A stretch of 38,653 bases of DNA from Egaibacter sp046050465 (lineage in GTDB: Bacteria > Pseudomonadota > Gammaproteobacteria > Burkholderiales > Burkholderiaceae_C): positions 1 to 38,653 of the forward strand of contig JBJOPS010000033.1 in the NCBI GenBank assembly GCA_046050465.1. The letters run 5' to 3'. Both the position numbers and the translations under genes were made by a program. Below, in pieces: positions 8,151 to 16,983 of the stretch (positions within the stretch are counted from its first letter, which is position 1; each line of letters opens with the position of its first letter). The notes below the pieces were generated by a model. That model saw only the letters and a list, made by a program, of their open reading frames with translations. It did not search any database and was not told the origin of the DNA.

Positions 8151-11100
8151 ATGCACTTCAGGCAGCACTGGCGGAGTATGGGGCTTCTTGCGAGGCTGTT
8201 ACTTCCGGTTGTGATCATTGTGGTTGTGGTGCTAATTGGGCGATCGATATTTCTGATCGAGGATGAAAAGGCGGAGGGCTTTGCCCGCTACAACGAACAG
8301 CTTCAGGAGGCTCGCGTTCTATTGCAGCCTTCAATAGCAAAGGCGGCCGCACAAAGTGATGTGGCCGCTATTGAAAAACTGCTTATTGATCAGGCCAGAC
8401 TTCGGGCAACGATTGATCAGGTTGTCTGGCACTCTGCGGGCCGTTTGTTGACAGCAACCAATCCTGATGCCGTGCGGACGGTTGCCCCTGAATGGTTTAC
8501 GAAATTTCTCCGGTTTGAATCTTACGAGAACACTGCCTCTGTGATTTTTGAGGGGGCAGTCTTGGGTGAGCTCACCTTTCGCACGAACCCGGCGCCTCTG
8601 ATTAACAAGTTGTGGCGACGCAGTCTGGTTCAGGCACCAGCTGCCATATTGCTGCTGGTTTTGTTGGTGGCCTGCATGTGGTACATCCTGCGCGCGAACC
8701 TCGCAACGCTGCATCATTTGTCGGTAGCTGCCACCGATTTCAAGTTTGGCCAACATCATGTACGTGTGGCCGAAAGGGGAGCTCCCGAGGCGCGTGCTGT
8801 GGCGATCGCTTTTAACAGCATGGCCGATGAAGTTCAGCAGTTGTTGTTGTCTCTCAATGAGAGTGAGGTCACGTTTCGCCGCCTTTTCGAAGACGCCCAT
8901 GATCCGGTCTTGCTTATCCAGGATGGGCGTATCGTTGCATGCAATCTTGCGGCGTTGATGCAATTGGGATTTCACAGCCGGCAGGAGTTGCTAAATCTTA
9001 CGTTTGCCGGTATCTCGCCACGGTTTCAGCCAGATGGGCGATTTTCTTCGGAAAAAGCAGCTGAAATCATGGTGACGACCGAGAACAAAGGGCACCAGAG
9101 ATTTGACTGGATCCATGCCAGGAAAGACGGGTCTGTTGTTCCTGTGGAAGTGACGCTCACATCAATCCACATGAAAGGGTCTGTGGTTTTGCACGCGCTG
9201 TTGCGGGATATGACGCAAAGGTACGAGCAAGCTCGTGTTATCGCCGCTGTCCAGAACCAGTTGCAGGCCACGCTTGACGCTATTCCTGACTTGTTGTTTG
9301 AGGTTGGTCTGGATGGATTGATTCATGGCTTGCATAGTGGACGTGAAGACTTGCTGGCGGCGCCTGCGGCGTTGCTGATTGGAAAGCGTGCTGATCAGGC
9401 ATTACCTGTGGAGGCCGCCAATGCAGTCATGCTGGCTTTGCATGAAGCACATGTCAGTGGTCAATCGCAGGGGCATCAGTATGCGCTGGAATTGCCGCAG
9501 GGCAGAGTGTGGTTTGAACTCTCTGTTGCCCGCAAGCCAATGGAGGAGGGGCGTGATCCCCGTTTCATTTTGCTGGCCCGGGACATTACCGACCGGCGTC
9601 AGCGCATGGACGAAGTGAGCTGGCAGGCTGGGCACGACGCGCTGACGGGTTTGCCCAATCGGGCTTTGCTGGCGGACCGGTTTACGCGGGCGATGGCCAG
9701 TACGCAACGTCAGAAGTGTTTGCTGGCTGTTTGTATGCTCGATCTGGATGGCTTTAAACCTGTCAATGACGCTTTTGGCCATGATGCCGGTGATCGGTTG
9801 CTTATTGAAGTGTCTGAGCGGCTGGCGCGGGCGATTCGTGGGGAGGATACGGCGGCCAGACTCGGTGGCGATGAGTTTGTTTTGTTACTGGGGGACCTGA
9901 AAGATATTGGGGAAACCGAGTTGATGCTGCGCCGCATTCAGGATGCCATGGCGGCACCTTACGCGATTGAGGGCGAGACAATATTGATTTCGGCCAGTAT
10001 CGGTGTCGCGGTGTATCCGCTGGACGAGTCTGATCCGGATACCTTGTTGCGACATGCCGATCTGGCCATGTACCAGGCCAAGGATGAGGGGCGTAATCGT
10101 CACCATATTTTTGATGTGGCGCTGGACCGCGAAGGGCTCAATCACCGGCAGCAGATTGAGCGCATCAAACAGGCTTTTGAGGATGGTGAATTTCGTGTTT
10201 ACTATCAACCCAAAGTCAATATGCGCACTGGCAAAGTGGTGGGCATGGAGGCGCTGCTGCGGTGGCAACACCCGGATAACGGTATCGTTCGCCCACTCGA
10301 ATTCCTGCCATTGGTCGAGCATGCCAGCTTGATTGTCGATATTGGTGAATGGGTTGCGTCAGAAGCACTAATCCAGATGGAGCGCTGGGCGGAGTCGGGA
10401 TGTGTATGGCCAGTTGGCATCAATATTGCCGCACGCCATTTTCAGCATCCTGATTTTCAGTCGCGCCTGAAGGGCATTCTTGATCGTCATCCCAAAGTGG
10501 CGGCCAACATGCTGGAGCTGGAGATTGTGGAGTCTGCGGCGCTGGGTGACATTCAGCATGTGGGCAAACTGATTCTGGCCTGCCAGCAGGAGCTGGGTGT
10601 GAGGTTTGCGCTGGACGACTTCGGCACCGGATACTCGTCGTTGACTTATCTCAAGCGTTTATCTACCGACACATTGAAGGTGGACCAGTCCTTTGTGCGG
10701 GATATGCTCGATGACCAGGAAGATCTGGCATTGGTGGAGGCGGTCATCAGCCTGGCGACAGTGTTTAATCGCGCCATCGTTGCAGAGGGCGTGGAAACTT
10801 CTGAGCACGGCATCATGTTGATGCGCCTGGGTTGCGATGTCGGGCAGGGTGACAGCATTGCACCTGCCATGTTGCCGGATGCCGTTTGGGACTGGGCCAA
10901 ACAATTTGTGCCCGATCCCCGTTGGTCACTCTGGGCGAACGTGTCATGGCAACTCGATGATTTCCCGCTCCTGCTGGCTCACCGGGATTTGATGAGATGG
11001 AAACAGCGCGTGATACTGGCCGTAACTGACCCCAGTACGCTCAATGGGTTGGCGCAACTGCCCGATCAACACCATGGCCGCTTTTCAATTTGGTATGCCA

Positions 11101-11336
11101 ACCGGGGAAAGGTCAGATATGGCTACTTGCCGGGGTTTGCTGCAATCGAACCTTTGCAGGAGCAGATGTACCGGGTTAGTCATGAAATCACTCAATCGGG
11201 TGCTTCTGGTGGGTCTGTAGAGACTTGCCGAGAAGCGCTGCGCGAGTTGGATGATTTGCACGAGCAGGTTACGAAGCGGATTACTGACCTGCAAGTCGCC
11301 GTGATTGATGAGTTGCGCTGGCCCATTATTAGCTGA
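8151..11336 (+). CDS. Membrane PAS–GGDEF–EAL protein with degenerate C-terminal CZB-like domain
   Basis: Likely cyclic-di-GMP turnover protein, 1061 aa. Order: membrane helix about 14–32; periplasmic sensor region 35–165; second helix about 168–185; HAMP-like linker; PAS domain about 240–365; second PAS-like domain about 370–485; GGDEF domain with intact motif (572–576) and an RGED inhibitory site five residues before it; EAL domain (E700-A-L) keeping E-I-V-E-S, DDFGTGYSSL and VAEGVET. The usual GQGYG-I-A-R-P-M-P segment reads G-Q-G-D-S-I-A-P-A-M (Q899, D901), which may weaken phosphodiesterase activity. The C-terminal 935–1015 region matches the CZB zinc-binding fold by length and W-K / R-F-x-x-W-Y features, but all four expected ligands are replaced (L947, G976, Q1003, Y1007). 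The ATG at 8151 follows lolD by 11 bases; a TTG at 8142 is possible. Confidence 0.93.
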   Translation: MHFRQHWRSMGLLARLLLPVVIIVVVVLIGRSIFLIEDEKAEGFARYNEQLQEARVLLQPSIAKAAAQSDVAAIEKLLIDQARLRATIDQVVWHSAGRLLTATNPDAVRTVAPEWFTKFLRFESYENTASVIFEGAVLGELTFRTNPAPLINKLWRRSLVQAPAAILLLVLLVACMWYILRANLATLHHLSVAATDFKFGQHHVRVAERGAPEARAVAIAFNSMADEVQQLLLSLNESEVTFRRLFEDAHDPVLLIQDGRIVACNLAALMQLGFHSRQELLNLTFAGISPRFQPDGRFSSEKAAEIMVTTENKGHQRFDWIHARKDGSVVPVEVTLTSIHMKGSVVLHALLRDMTQRYEQARVIAAVQNQLQATLDAIPDLLFEVGLDGLIHGLHSGREDLLAAPAALLIGKRADQALPVEAANAVMLALHEAHVSGQSQGHQYALELPQGRVWFELSVARKPMEEGRDPRFILLARDITDRRQRMDEVSWQAGHDALTGLPNRALLADRFTRAMASTQRQKCLLAVCMLDLDGFKPVNDAFGHDAGDRLLIEVSERLARAIRGEDTAARLGGDEFVLLLGDLKDIGETELMLRRIQDAMAAPYAIEGETILISASIGVAVYPLDESDPDTLLRHADLAMYQAKDEGRNRHHIFDVALDREGLNHRQQIERIKQAFEDGEFRVYYQPKVNMRTGKVVGMEALLRWQHPDNGIVRPLEFLPLVEHASLIVDIGEWVASEALIQMERWAESGCVWPVGINIAARHFQHPDFQSRLKGILDRHPKVAANMLELEIVESAALGDIQHVGKLILACQQELGVRFALDDFGTGYSSLTYLKRLSTDTLKVDQSFVRDMLDDQEDLALVEAVISLATVFNRAIVAEGVETSEHGIMLMRLGCDVGQGDSIAPAMLPDAVWDWAKQFVPDPRWSLWANVSWQLDDFPLLLAHRDLMRWKQRVILAVTDPSTLNGLAQLPDQHHGRFSIWYANRGKVRYGYLPGFAAIEPLQEQMYRVSHEITQSGASGGSVETCREALRELDDLHEQVTKRITDLQVAVIDELRWPIIS

Positions 11337-11394
11337 TGGCCATCCCGAGCTGACTCCATCCCTTTCAGCGCAATATGCTGCCAAGCCACGGTGA

Positions 11395-12234
11395 ATGATG
11401 ATGACCTTCTGGATAGACACCCATTGCCATCTGGATGCAACCGAGTTTGAGTCGGATGCGCCCATGGTTCGGGCGCGTGCAGCTATGAATAATGTAGCGC
11501 ATTGCATATTGCCAGCGATAGGGGTTAAAAATTTTGAAGCCGTACGCACAATGGCGTACATCAATCGCGACAGCTACGCATTGGGTATTCATCCGTCGTG
11601 CGTGAAGCATGCGCTGGACGAAGATCTGAATGTGCTTGACCAGCAACTGCAGCTGCATCAGAACGATCCCAGACTGGTAGCCGTCGGAGAAATAGGCATT
11701 GACCTCTTCGAGCCGGAATGGTGCATTAGCCCCTTGCGTGAACGCCAGGAGCATTTCTATCGAGAACAGCTCAAGCTGGCGAAAAAGTATGGGCTACCGG
11801 TAATCCTGCATGTACGCTGCTCGGCAGATCAGCTGCTCAAGGGATTGCGAGACATTGGTGGTTCTGGCATTGCACACGCTTTTAACGGCAGCCTGCAACA
11901 GGCGCAGGCGTTCACCAAGCTTGGTTTCAGGCTGGGCTTCGGTGGCGCGGTCACTTATGAGCGGGCGCTGCAACTTCGTCGTCTGGCTGCGGAGCTCCCG
12001 CTGGAGGCGCTGGTTCTGGAGACGGATGCGCCTGACATGCCGCCGCACTGGCTATACCTGACAGCTCAGCAGCGCGCTACCGGAACCCCACAAGGGCGCA
12101 ACGAACCGGGGGAGTTGCCCCGTATTGGTGCCGTGGTTGCAAACCTGCGTGGCATGGAGCCAGATGTACTGGCCGATGCAACCACACGCAATGCCTGTAC
12201 GGCTTTGCCAAAGCTTCGAGCGTTGCTGGTATAA
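11395..12234 (+). CDS. TatD-family metal-dependent hydrolase
   Basis: Probable metal-dependent nuclease of the TatD family (279 aa; usual 255–270). Metal-ligand motifs are in place: DTHCHLD near the N-terminus, V-G-E-I-G-I-D, H-V-R near mid-protein, I-A-H-A-F, and E-T-D-A-P. The family includes 3'–5' exonucleases and proofreading D-aminoacyl-tRNA deacylases, so the exact substrate cannot be read from sequence. Three ATG codons run in succession (11395, 11398, 11401) and the first is used here. The next gene starts 6 bases after the stop. Confidence 0.92.
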   Translation: MMMTFWIDTHCHLDATEFESDAPMVRARAAMNNVAHCILPAIGVKNFEAVRTMAYINRDSYALGIHPSCVKHALDEDLNVLDQQLQLHQNDPRLVAVGEIGIDLFEPEWCISPLRERQEHFYREQLKLAKKYGLPVILHVRCSADQLLKGLRDIGGSGIAHAFNGSLQQAQAFTKLGFRLGFGGAVTYERALQLRRLAAELPLEALVLETDAPDMPPHWLYLTAQQRATGTPQGRNEPGELPRIGAVVANLRGMEPDVLADATTRNACTALPKLRALLV

Positions 12235-12240
12235 ATTCGC

Positions 12241-12999
12241 ATGGCAAGACCTTCCAGAATACAACTGCCCGAAGTCAATTTTTCTGACGAAGGTCCGATA
12301 AGACACCTGCATCTGGGCACCGAATGGGTGCAGGGCTCCATGTTGATGGATGCGCCAACGGTTCTGGTACATGAATACATCCAGCGCATGATGGCCTGGC
12401 TGCTTTTTATCGACCCCGATACAGCACCGCAACGACAGGCCATGCAGTTAGGCCTTGGGGCCGGTTCCCTGACCAAGTTTTGCCACAAGGAAGTGCGGAT
12501 GAAAACGGTGGCGATAGAGCTCAATCCGCAGGTTCTGGTGGCCTGTCGCGGCTGGTTTAAATTGCCGCTGGACAATGCCCGCATGCGGGTCGTGCTGGCC
12601 GACGCTGCCCTTGAAATCCAGAATCCGCAATGGTGGGGCACGGTGGACGCGCTGCAGGTTGATTTGTATGACCATGAAGCAGCCACCCCGGTCCTGGACA
12701 GTCTTCCCTTCTATTCCAGCTGCAGGCGATTGCTGACGGAGGAAGGCTGTATGACGGTGAATCTTTTTGGCCGATCTTCCAGCTATCAGCGCAGTGTGGA
12801 GAAAATATCGGCGGCTTTTGGTGCGAATGCCGTATGGGCTTTCAAGCCAACACGCGCTGGCAATACGGTCGTGCTGGCCCGGCGCACACCATCCCGCCCC
12901 AATCGATCCACCTGGAACGAGCGCGCCGAACAGATCCAGACCCGCTGGGGCCTGCCAGCCAGGCAATGGGCGCGGGTTCTCAAGCCGCTTGTTGCATGA
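12241..12999 (+). CDS. Spermidine synthase-like (SpeE-fold) protein
   Basis: A 252-residue Rossmann-fold protein of the spermidine synthase/methyltransferase-like group. It shows a glycine-rich cofactor motif L-G-L-G-A-G-S-L, the acidic strand end A-I-E-L-N-P, and a V-L-A-D-A-A-L-E motif. The canonical polyamine-synthase block GGGDG-x-x-x-R is absent, so aminopropyl transfer is not assured; it may be an orphan SAM-dependent methyltransferase-like protein. It sits 6 bases after the TatD-family gene and 7 bases before the ATPase gene, so the three are probably cotranscribed. Confidence 0.85.
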   Translation: MARPSRIQLPEVNFSDEGPIRHLHLGTEWVQGSMLMDAPTVLVHEYIQRMMAWLLFIDPDTAPQRQAMQLGLGAGSLTKFCHKEVRMKTVAIELNPQVLVACRGWFKLPLDNARMRVVLADAALEIQNPQWWGTVDALQVDLYDHEAATPVLDSLPFYSSCRRLLTEEGCMTVNLFGRSSSYQRSVEKISAAFGANAVWAFKPTRAGNTVVLARRTPSRPNRSTWNERAEQIQTRWGLPARQWARVLKPLVA

Positions 13000-13006
13000 T
13001 CATGAA

Positions 13007-14815
13007 ATGAGCCGTACTGCCTTGAAACCTCCATTACTTGCCATAACTCCGCATGTTGGCCCGATAGACTGGCGCCGCATGGTCGAATGGCTCCACGCCG
13101 ATGGCGTCATTGCCCAGGACCAGGCCCAGCGGACGATTGCGCGTTGCTCGCAGGCGGAAAGCGCGCAGCATCCGCTTGTGCGTCTGGCCAGCGTTTCCAT
13201 GCGTCGCTCACATGACGGCAAGCCGCTGGACATTGAAACGCTGACCCAATGGCTGGCTTCCCGGGCGGGCCTGGAGTACCTCCGGATTGACCCGCTCAAG
13301 GTGGACGTGGGCAAGGTTGCTGATGTGATGAGCGCCGCTTATGCCGAGCGGCACCGCATCCTGGCGGTGCAGGTCACGTCAACCGAGGTGGTGGTAGCCA
13401 CGGCTGAGCCTTTCATCACCGGCTGGTTGGCTGAAGTAGAGCGCCAGTCCCGGCGCAGTGTTCGGCGTGTTGTCTCCAGTCCGCAGGAAATCCACCGGTT
13501 CACTGCAGAGTTCTTCGCGCTGGCCAAGTCGGTGCGCTCAGCCATGAAGGCTGGGGGTAACAGCGGCGGTGCGAGCTTCGAGCAGTTGGTGGAACTGGGT
13601 AAGGGCAACAAGCAACTGGACGCCAATGACCAGGGCGTGGTGCAGGTGGTGGATTGGCTGTGGCAATACGCGTTCGATCAGCGCGCCAGTGACATCCACC
13701 TGGAGCCACGTCGTGAGCAGGGGGTCATCCGCTTTCGGATCGACGGTGTGTTGCACCCGGTTTATCAGATGCCGATGGGAGTGCTCAATGCCATGACAGC
13801 GCGCATCAAACTGCTGGGCCGCATGGATGTCGTTGAAAAACGGCGTCCGCAGGATGGTCGCATCAAGACGCGTAACCCCCGTGGTGATGAAATCGAGATG
13901 CGCATTTCCACCTTGCCTACGGCGTTCGGCGAGAAGATGGTGATGCGTATTTTTGACCCGGACAATGCGGTCAAGGATCTGGATGCGCTTGGCTTTTCCA
14001 GCCACGACGCACAGCGCTGGGAGGCCCTGGTCAAGCGGCCGCACGGCATCATTCTGGTGACGGGGCCCACAGGTTCCGGCAAGACGACTACCCTGTACTC
14101 GACCCTCAAGCGGGTGGCAACGGAGGAAGTGAATGTGAGCACAGTGGAAGATCCGATCGAAATGATCGAGCCCTCTTTCAACCAGACCCAGGTGCAGCCC
14201 CAGCTTGATTTTGGTTTTGCCGAGGGTCTGCGGGCACTGATGCGACAGGACCCGGACATTATCATGGTAGGCGAGATTCGCGATCTGCAAACAGCCGAGA
14301 TGGCTGTTCAGGCCGCACTCACGGGGCACCTTGTATTTTCTACGCTGCATACCAATGACGCGCCTTCTGCGGTCACGCGCCTGATGGAACTGGGCATTCC
14401 CTCCTACCTGATCAATGCGACGCTGCTCGGAGTGCTGGCGCAGCGGCTGGTTCGAACGCTTTGCCAGCAATGCAAGGTCAAGGATGATGCGGCCACCCGT
14501 GAAGCTCTGGGCGAACTGGTCAAACCCTGGCAAATCAGCGGTGGCTACAAACCTTACAAGCCCGCTGGGTGTGTGGACTGCCGCATGACAGGTTTTCTTG
14601 GGCGCATGGGTCTGTACGAACTCCTGGTCGTCAGCGAAGCGTTCAAGGAAAAAGTGAGCAGGGAGCCTAATATTGATGCGCTTCGCCGCCAGGCTGTTGC
14701 CGATGGCATGCGGCCCCTGCGACTGGCAGGCGCGCTGCGCGTGGCAGAGGGTGTTACGGTCATTGATGAGGTTCTGGTTTCAACCTCTCCCGTCGATCTG
14801 ATGGGGTCTGCGTAG
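13007..14815 (+). CDS. GspE/PilB-type secretion or pilus assembly ATPase
   Basis: Cytoplasmic hexameric ATPase powering type II secretion or type IV pilus extension (602 aa). The N-terminal domain (about 1–150) resembles the GspE/PilB N-terminal module. Catalytic features are Walker A GPTGSGKTT (353–361), an Asp box S-T-V-E-D-P-I-E, Walker B D-P-D-I-I-M-V-G-E-I-R, and a His box S-T-L-H-T-N-D-A. A zinc tetracysteine (C486-x-x-C489 and C522-x-x-C525) is present, as in GspE and PilB. The ATG at 13007 lies 7 bases after the previous gene; frames further upstream overlap that gene. No other pilus or type II genes are nearby, so its system must be encoded elsewhere. Confidence 0.9.
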   Translation: MSRTALKPPLLAITPHVGPIDWRRMVEWLHADGVIAQDQAQRTIARCSQAESAQHPLVRLASVSMRRSHDGKPLDIETLTQWLASRAGLEYLRIDPLKVDVGKVADVMSAAYAERHRILAVQVTSTEVVVATAEPFITGWLAEVERQSRRSVRRVVSSPQEIHRFTAEFFALAKSVRSAMKAGGNSGGASFEQLVELGKGNKQLDANDQGVVQVVDWLWQYAFDQRASDIHLEPRREQGVIRFRIDGVLHPVYQMPMGVLNAMTARIKLLGRMDVVEKRRPQDGRIKTRNPRGDEIEMRISTLPTAFGEKMVMRIFDPDNAVKDLDALGFSSHDAQRWEALVKRPHGIILVTGPTGSGKTTTLYSTLKRVATEEVNVSTVEDPIEMIEPSFNQTQVQPQLDFGFAEGLRALMRQDPDIIMVGEIRDLQTAEMAVQAALTGHLVFSTLHTNDAPSAVTRLMELGIPSYLINATLLGVLAQRLVRTLCQQCKVKDDAATREALGELVKPWQISGGYKPYKPAGCVDCRMTGFLGRMGLYELLVVSEAFKEKVSREPNIDALRRQAVADGMRPLRLAGALRVAEGVTVIDEVLVSTSPVDLMGSA

Positions 14816-14890
14816 GTGAAATCCACATGGTACGCCAGGGTTTCCCGGTGCACAATCTGCCTGTTCCATTGGTTATCGAGGAGACAAACA

Positions 14891-15379
14891 ATGAATATCA
14901 AGAGTCAAAGAGACTTTTTCTCAGGCCTCATGTTCATGGCCGTGGGAATTGCTTTTGCATGGGGGGCCACTGCCTACAAGGTGGGTGATGGTGCTCGTAT
15001 GGGGCCTGGCTATTTCCCCTTGATGCTTGGAGTTTTGCTTGCTATTTTGGGGGCGGTCATTACCTTCAAAGCCATGGTGGTAGAGACTGAAGGCGGTGAC
15101 AGGATTGGAGCGTGGGCCTGGAAACCATTGTTTTTCATCATCACGGCCAACCTGGTTTTCGGCGTTTTGCTGGGCGGATTGCCCAGTATCAAACTGCCAG
15201 CCATGGGCCTTATCGTCGGGATTTACGCGTTGACCTTCATCGCGGCTAATGCCGGTGAAGAATTCCGATTCAAGGAAGTCCTGATCCTGGCGACCGTGCT
15301 GGCCGTTATCAGTTATCTGGCCTTCATCGTATTGTTGAAGCTGCAATTTCCGGTTTGGCCAGCTTTTATTACCGGTTGA
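14891..15379 (+). CDS. tctB: Tripartite tricarboxylate transporter small subunit TctB
   Basis: Small integral membrane subunit (162 aa) of a TTT-type secondary carboxylate transporter. About four hydrophobic helices are visible, including FFSGLMFMAVGIAFAWG at the N-terminus and the conserved G-P-G-Y-F-P-L family motif near residue 40. The ATG at 14891 has a good ribosome site (GAGGAGAC) a few bases upstream, so I did not use the longer frame from 14816. The gene for the large subunit starts 8 bases after the stop. Confidence 0.92.
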   Translation: MNIKSQRDFFSGLMFMAVGIAFAWGATAYKVGDGARMGPGYFPLMLGVLLAILGAVITFKAMVVETEGGDRIGAWAWKPLFFIITANLVFGVLLGGLPSIKLPAMGLIVGIYALTFIAANAGEEFRFKEVLILATVLAVISYLAFIVLLKLQFPVWPAFITG

Positions 15380-15387
15380 GGACAAAA

Positions 15388-16899
15388 ATGGACCTGATTT
15401 CGAACCTGTCACTCGGCTTTGGCGTGGCCTTTACGCCCGTCAACCTGATGTATGCGTTTATTGGCTGCCTCTTGGGCACGCTCATTGGTGTGTTGCCGGG
15501 TATTGGCCCTTTGGCAACCATCGCGATGTTGCTTCCTGCTACTTATGCGCTACCCCCGGTGTCAGCCCTGATCATGCTCGCTGGCATTTACTATGGGGCA
15601 CAGTACGGCGGTTCGACTACCGCCATACTGGTGAATCTGCCTGGTGAATCGTCCTCTGTGGTGACCGTGATTGACGGGTACCAGATGGCGCGTCAGGGCA
15701 GGGCTGGCCCTGCCCTTGCGGCCGCAGGTATGGGCTCATTTTTTGCGGGTTGCGTTGGCACATTGGTGCTGGCTGGTTTTGCTGTGCCGCTGACAGAAGT
15801 GGCCTTCAAGTTTGGTCCCGCCGAATATTTTTCGCTAATGGTTTTGGGCTTGATTGGCGCTGTCGTGCTGGCCTCTGGATCCCTGCTGAAGGCCGTTGGC
15901 ATGATTCTGCTGGGCTTGCTGGTGGGTCTGGTAGGCACCGACGTGAACTCTGGCGTGGCCCGATTCAGTTTTGACATTCCCGAGCTGACCGATGGCATCG
16001 GCTTCATCGTGATCGCCATGGGTGTTTTTGGTTATGGCGAAATTATCAGCAACCTGGGCAAACACGAGAGCGAGCGTGAGGTGTTTACAGCCAATGTCAA
16101 GGGACTGCTGCCAACCAAACAGGATTTCAAGCGCATGGTGCCTGCCATTTTGCGGGGCACATCGTTGGGGTCCGTTCTCGGGATTCTTCCCGGCGGTGGG
16201 GCGGTGATGGCGGCTTTTGCGGCCTATACCATCGAAAAGAAGACCCAATTGCAGGCAGGGGAGGTACCCTTTGGCAAGGGCAACATCCGTGGCGTTGCAG
16301 CACCTGAAGCGGCAAACAATGCGGCATCTCAAACCTCCTTTATTCCTTTGCTGACGCTGGGTATTCCGCCCAATGCCGTGATGGCACTGATGGTTGGTGC
16401 CATGACCATTCACAACATCCAGCCTGGTCCGCAGGTCATGACCAGCAACCCCGAGCTGTTCTGGGGCCTGATCGCCTCCATGTGGATTGGCAATGCCATG
16501 CTGGTCGTTCTGAATTTGCCGCTGATTGGCATCTGGATCCGGTTGCTGAGCGTGCCTTATCGCTGGCTGTTTCCGGCCATTGTGCTGTTCTGTGCAATTG
16601 GGGTGTACTCCACCAATAACAACACGTTTGATATCTGGATGGTGGCAATCTTTGGTGTCATTGGTTACCTGTTCATCAAGCTGGGTGCAGAACCTGCGCC
16701 TCTGTTACTGGGCTTTATCCTGGGCCCGATGATGGAAGAAAACCTGCGTCGCGCACTGCTGCTTTCGCGCGGTGACTGGAGCGTATTCGTGACACGTGGT
16801 CTGTCGGCCAGCCTGCTGGCGGTTGCTGCCCTGCTGCTGGTAGTTGTACTGCTGCCTTCCATCAAGAAGAAGCGCGAAGAGGCTTTTGTCGAAGACTGA
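15388..16899 (+). CDS. tctA: Tripartite tricarboxylate transporter large permease TctA
   Basis: Main permease (503 aa, about 11–12 helices) that moves a di- or tricarboxylate driven by an ion gradient. The family's glycine/proline signature G-V-L-P-G-I-G-P-L-A-T is near residue 35 and its inverted-repeat partner G-I-L-P-G-G-G-A-V near 270. The start ATG at 15388 follows GAGGAC. The periplasmic receptor TctC is missing from this locus, so the substrate cannot be inferred. A strong terminator follows at 16926. Confidence 0.94.
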   Translation: MDLISNLSLGFGVAFTPVNLMYAFIGCLLGTLIGVLPGIGPLATIAMLLPATYALPPVSALIMLAGIYYGAQYGGSTTAILVNLPGESSSVVTVIDGYQMARQGRAGPALAAAGMGSFFAGCVGTLVLAGFAVPLTEVAFKFGPAEYFSLMVLGLIGAVVLASGSLLKAVGMILLGLLVGLVGTDVNSGVARFSFDIPELTDGIGFIVIAMGVFGYGEIISNLGKHESEREVFTANVKGLLPTKQDFKRMVPAILRGTSLGSVLGILPGGGAVMAAFAAYTIEKKTQLQAGEVPFGKGNIRGVAAPEAANNAASQTSFIPLLTLGIPPNAVMALMVGAMTIHNIQPGPQVMTSNPELFWGLIASMWIGNAMLVVLNLPLIGIWIRLLSVPYRWLFPAIVLFCAIGVYSTNNNTFDIWMVAIFGVIGYLFIKLGAEPAPLLLGFILGPMMEENLRRALLLSRGDWSVFVTRGLSASLLAVAALLLVVVLLPSIKKKREEAFVED

Positions 16900-16925
16900 C
16901 CGGGCAACAATCCAACCGCTTCACA

Positions 16926-16949
16926 ACGGCACCCTCGGGTGCCGTTTTT
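16926..16949 (+). terminator. Rho-independent terminator after tctA
   Basis: ACGGCACC pairs with GGTGCCGT around a 4-base loop (CTCG), 8 bp of stem, and five T residues run from the last stem base. It lies 26 bases after the tctA stop and 34 bases before the DUF3422 gene start. Confidence 0.85.
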
Positions 16950-16983
16950 CGTTGTGCGGCACAATCGTTGCAAGAGAAAACAC

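Noticed and set aside
8310..8380. CAATAGC and CGCACAA motifs in the GGDEF–EAL gene resembling the dispersed repeat
   Set aside because: An extra codon is needed to align and the upstream half does not match; an inverted TTCAATAGC/GCTATTGAA pair explains much of the resemblance.
11480..11540. Possible repeat copy in the TatD-family gene (TAGC followed by ATAGGGGTT)
   Set aside because: Spacing and frame do not match copies A–D.
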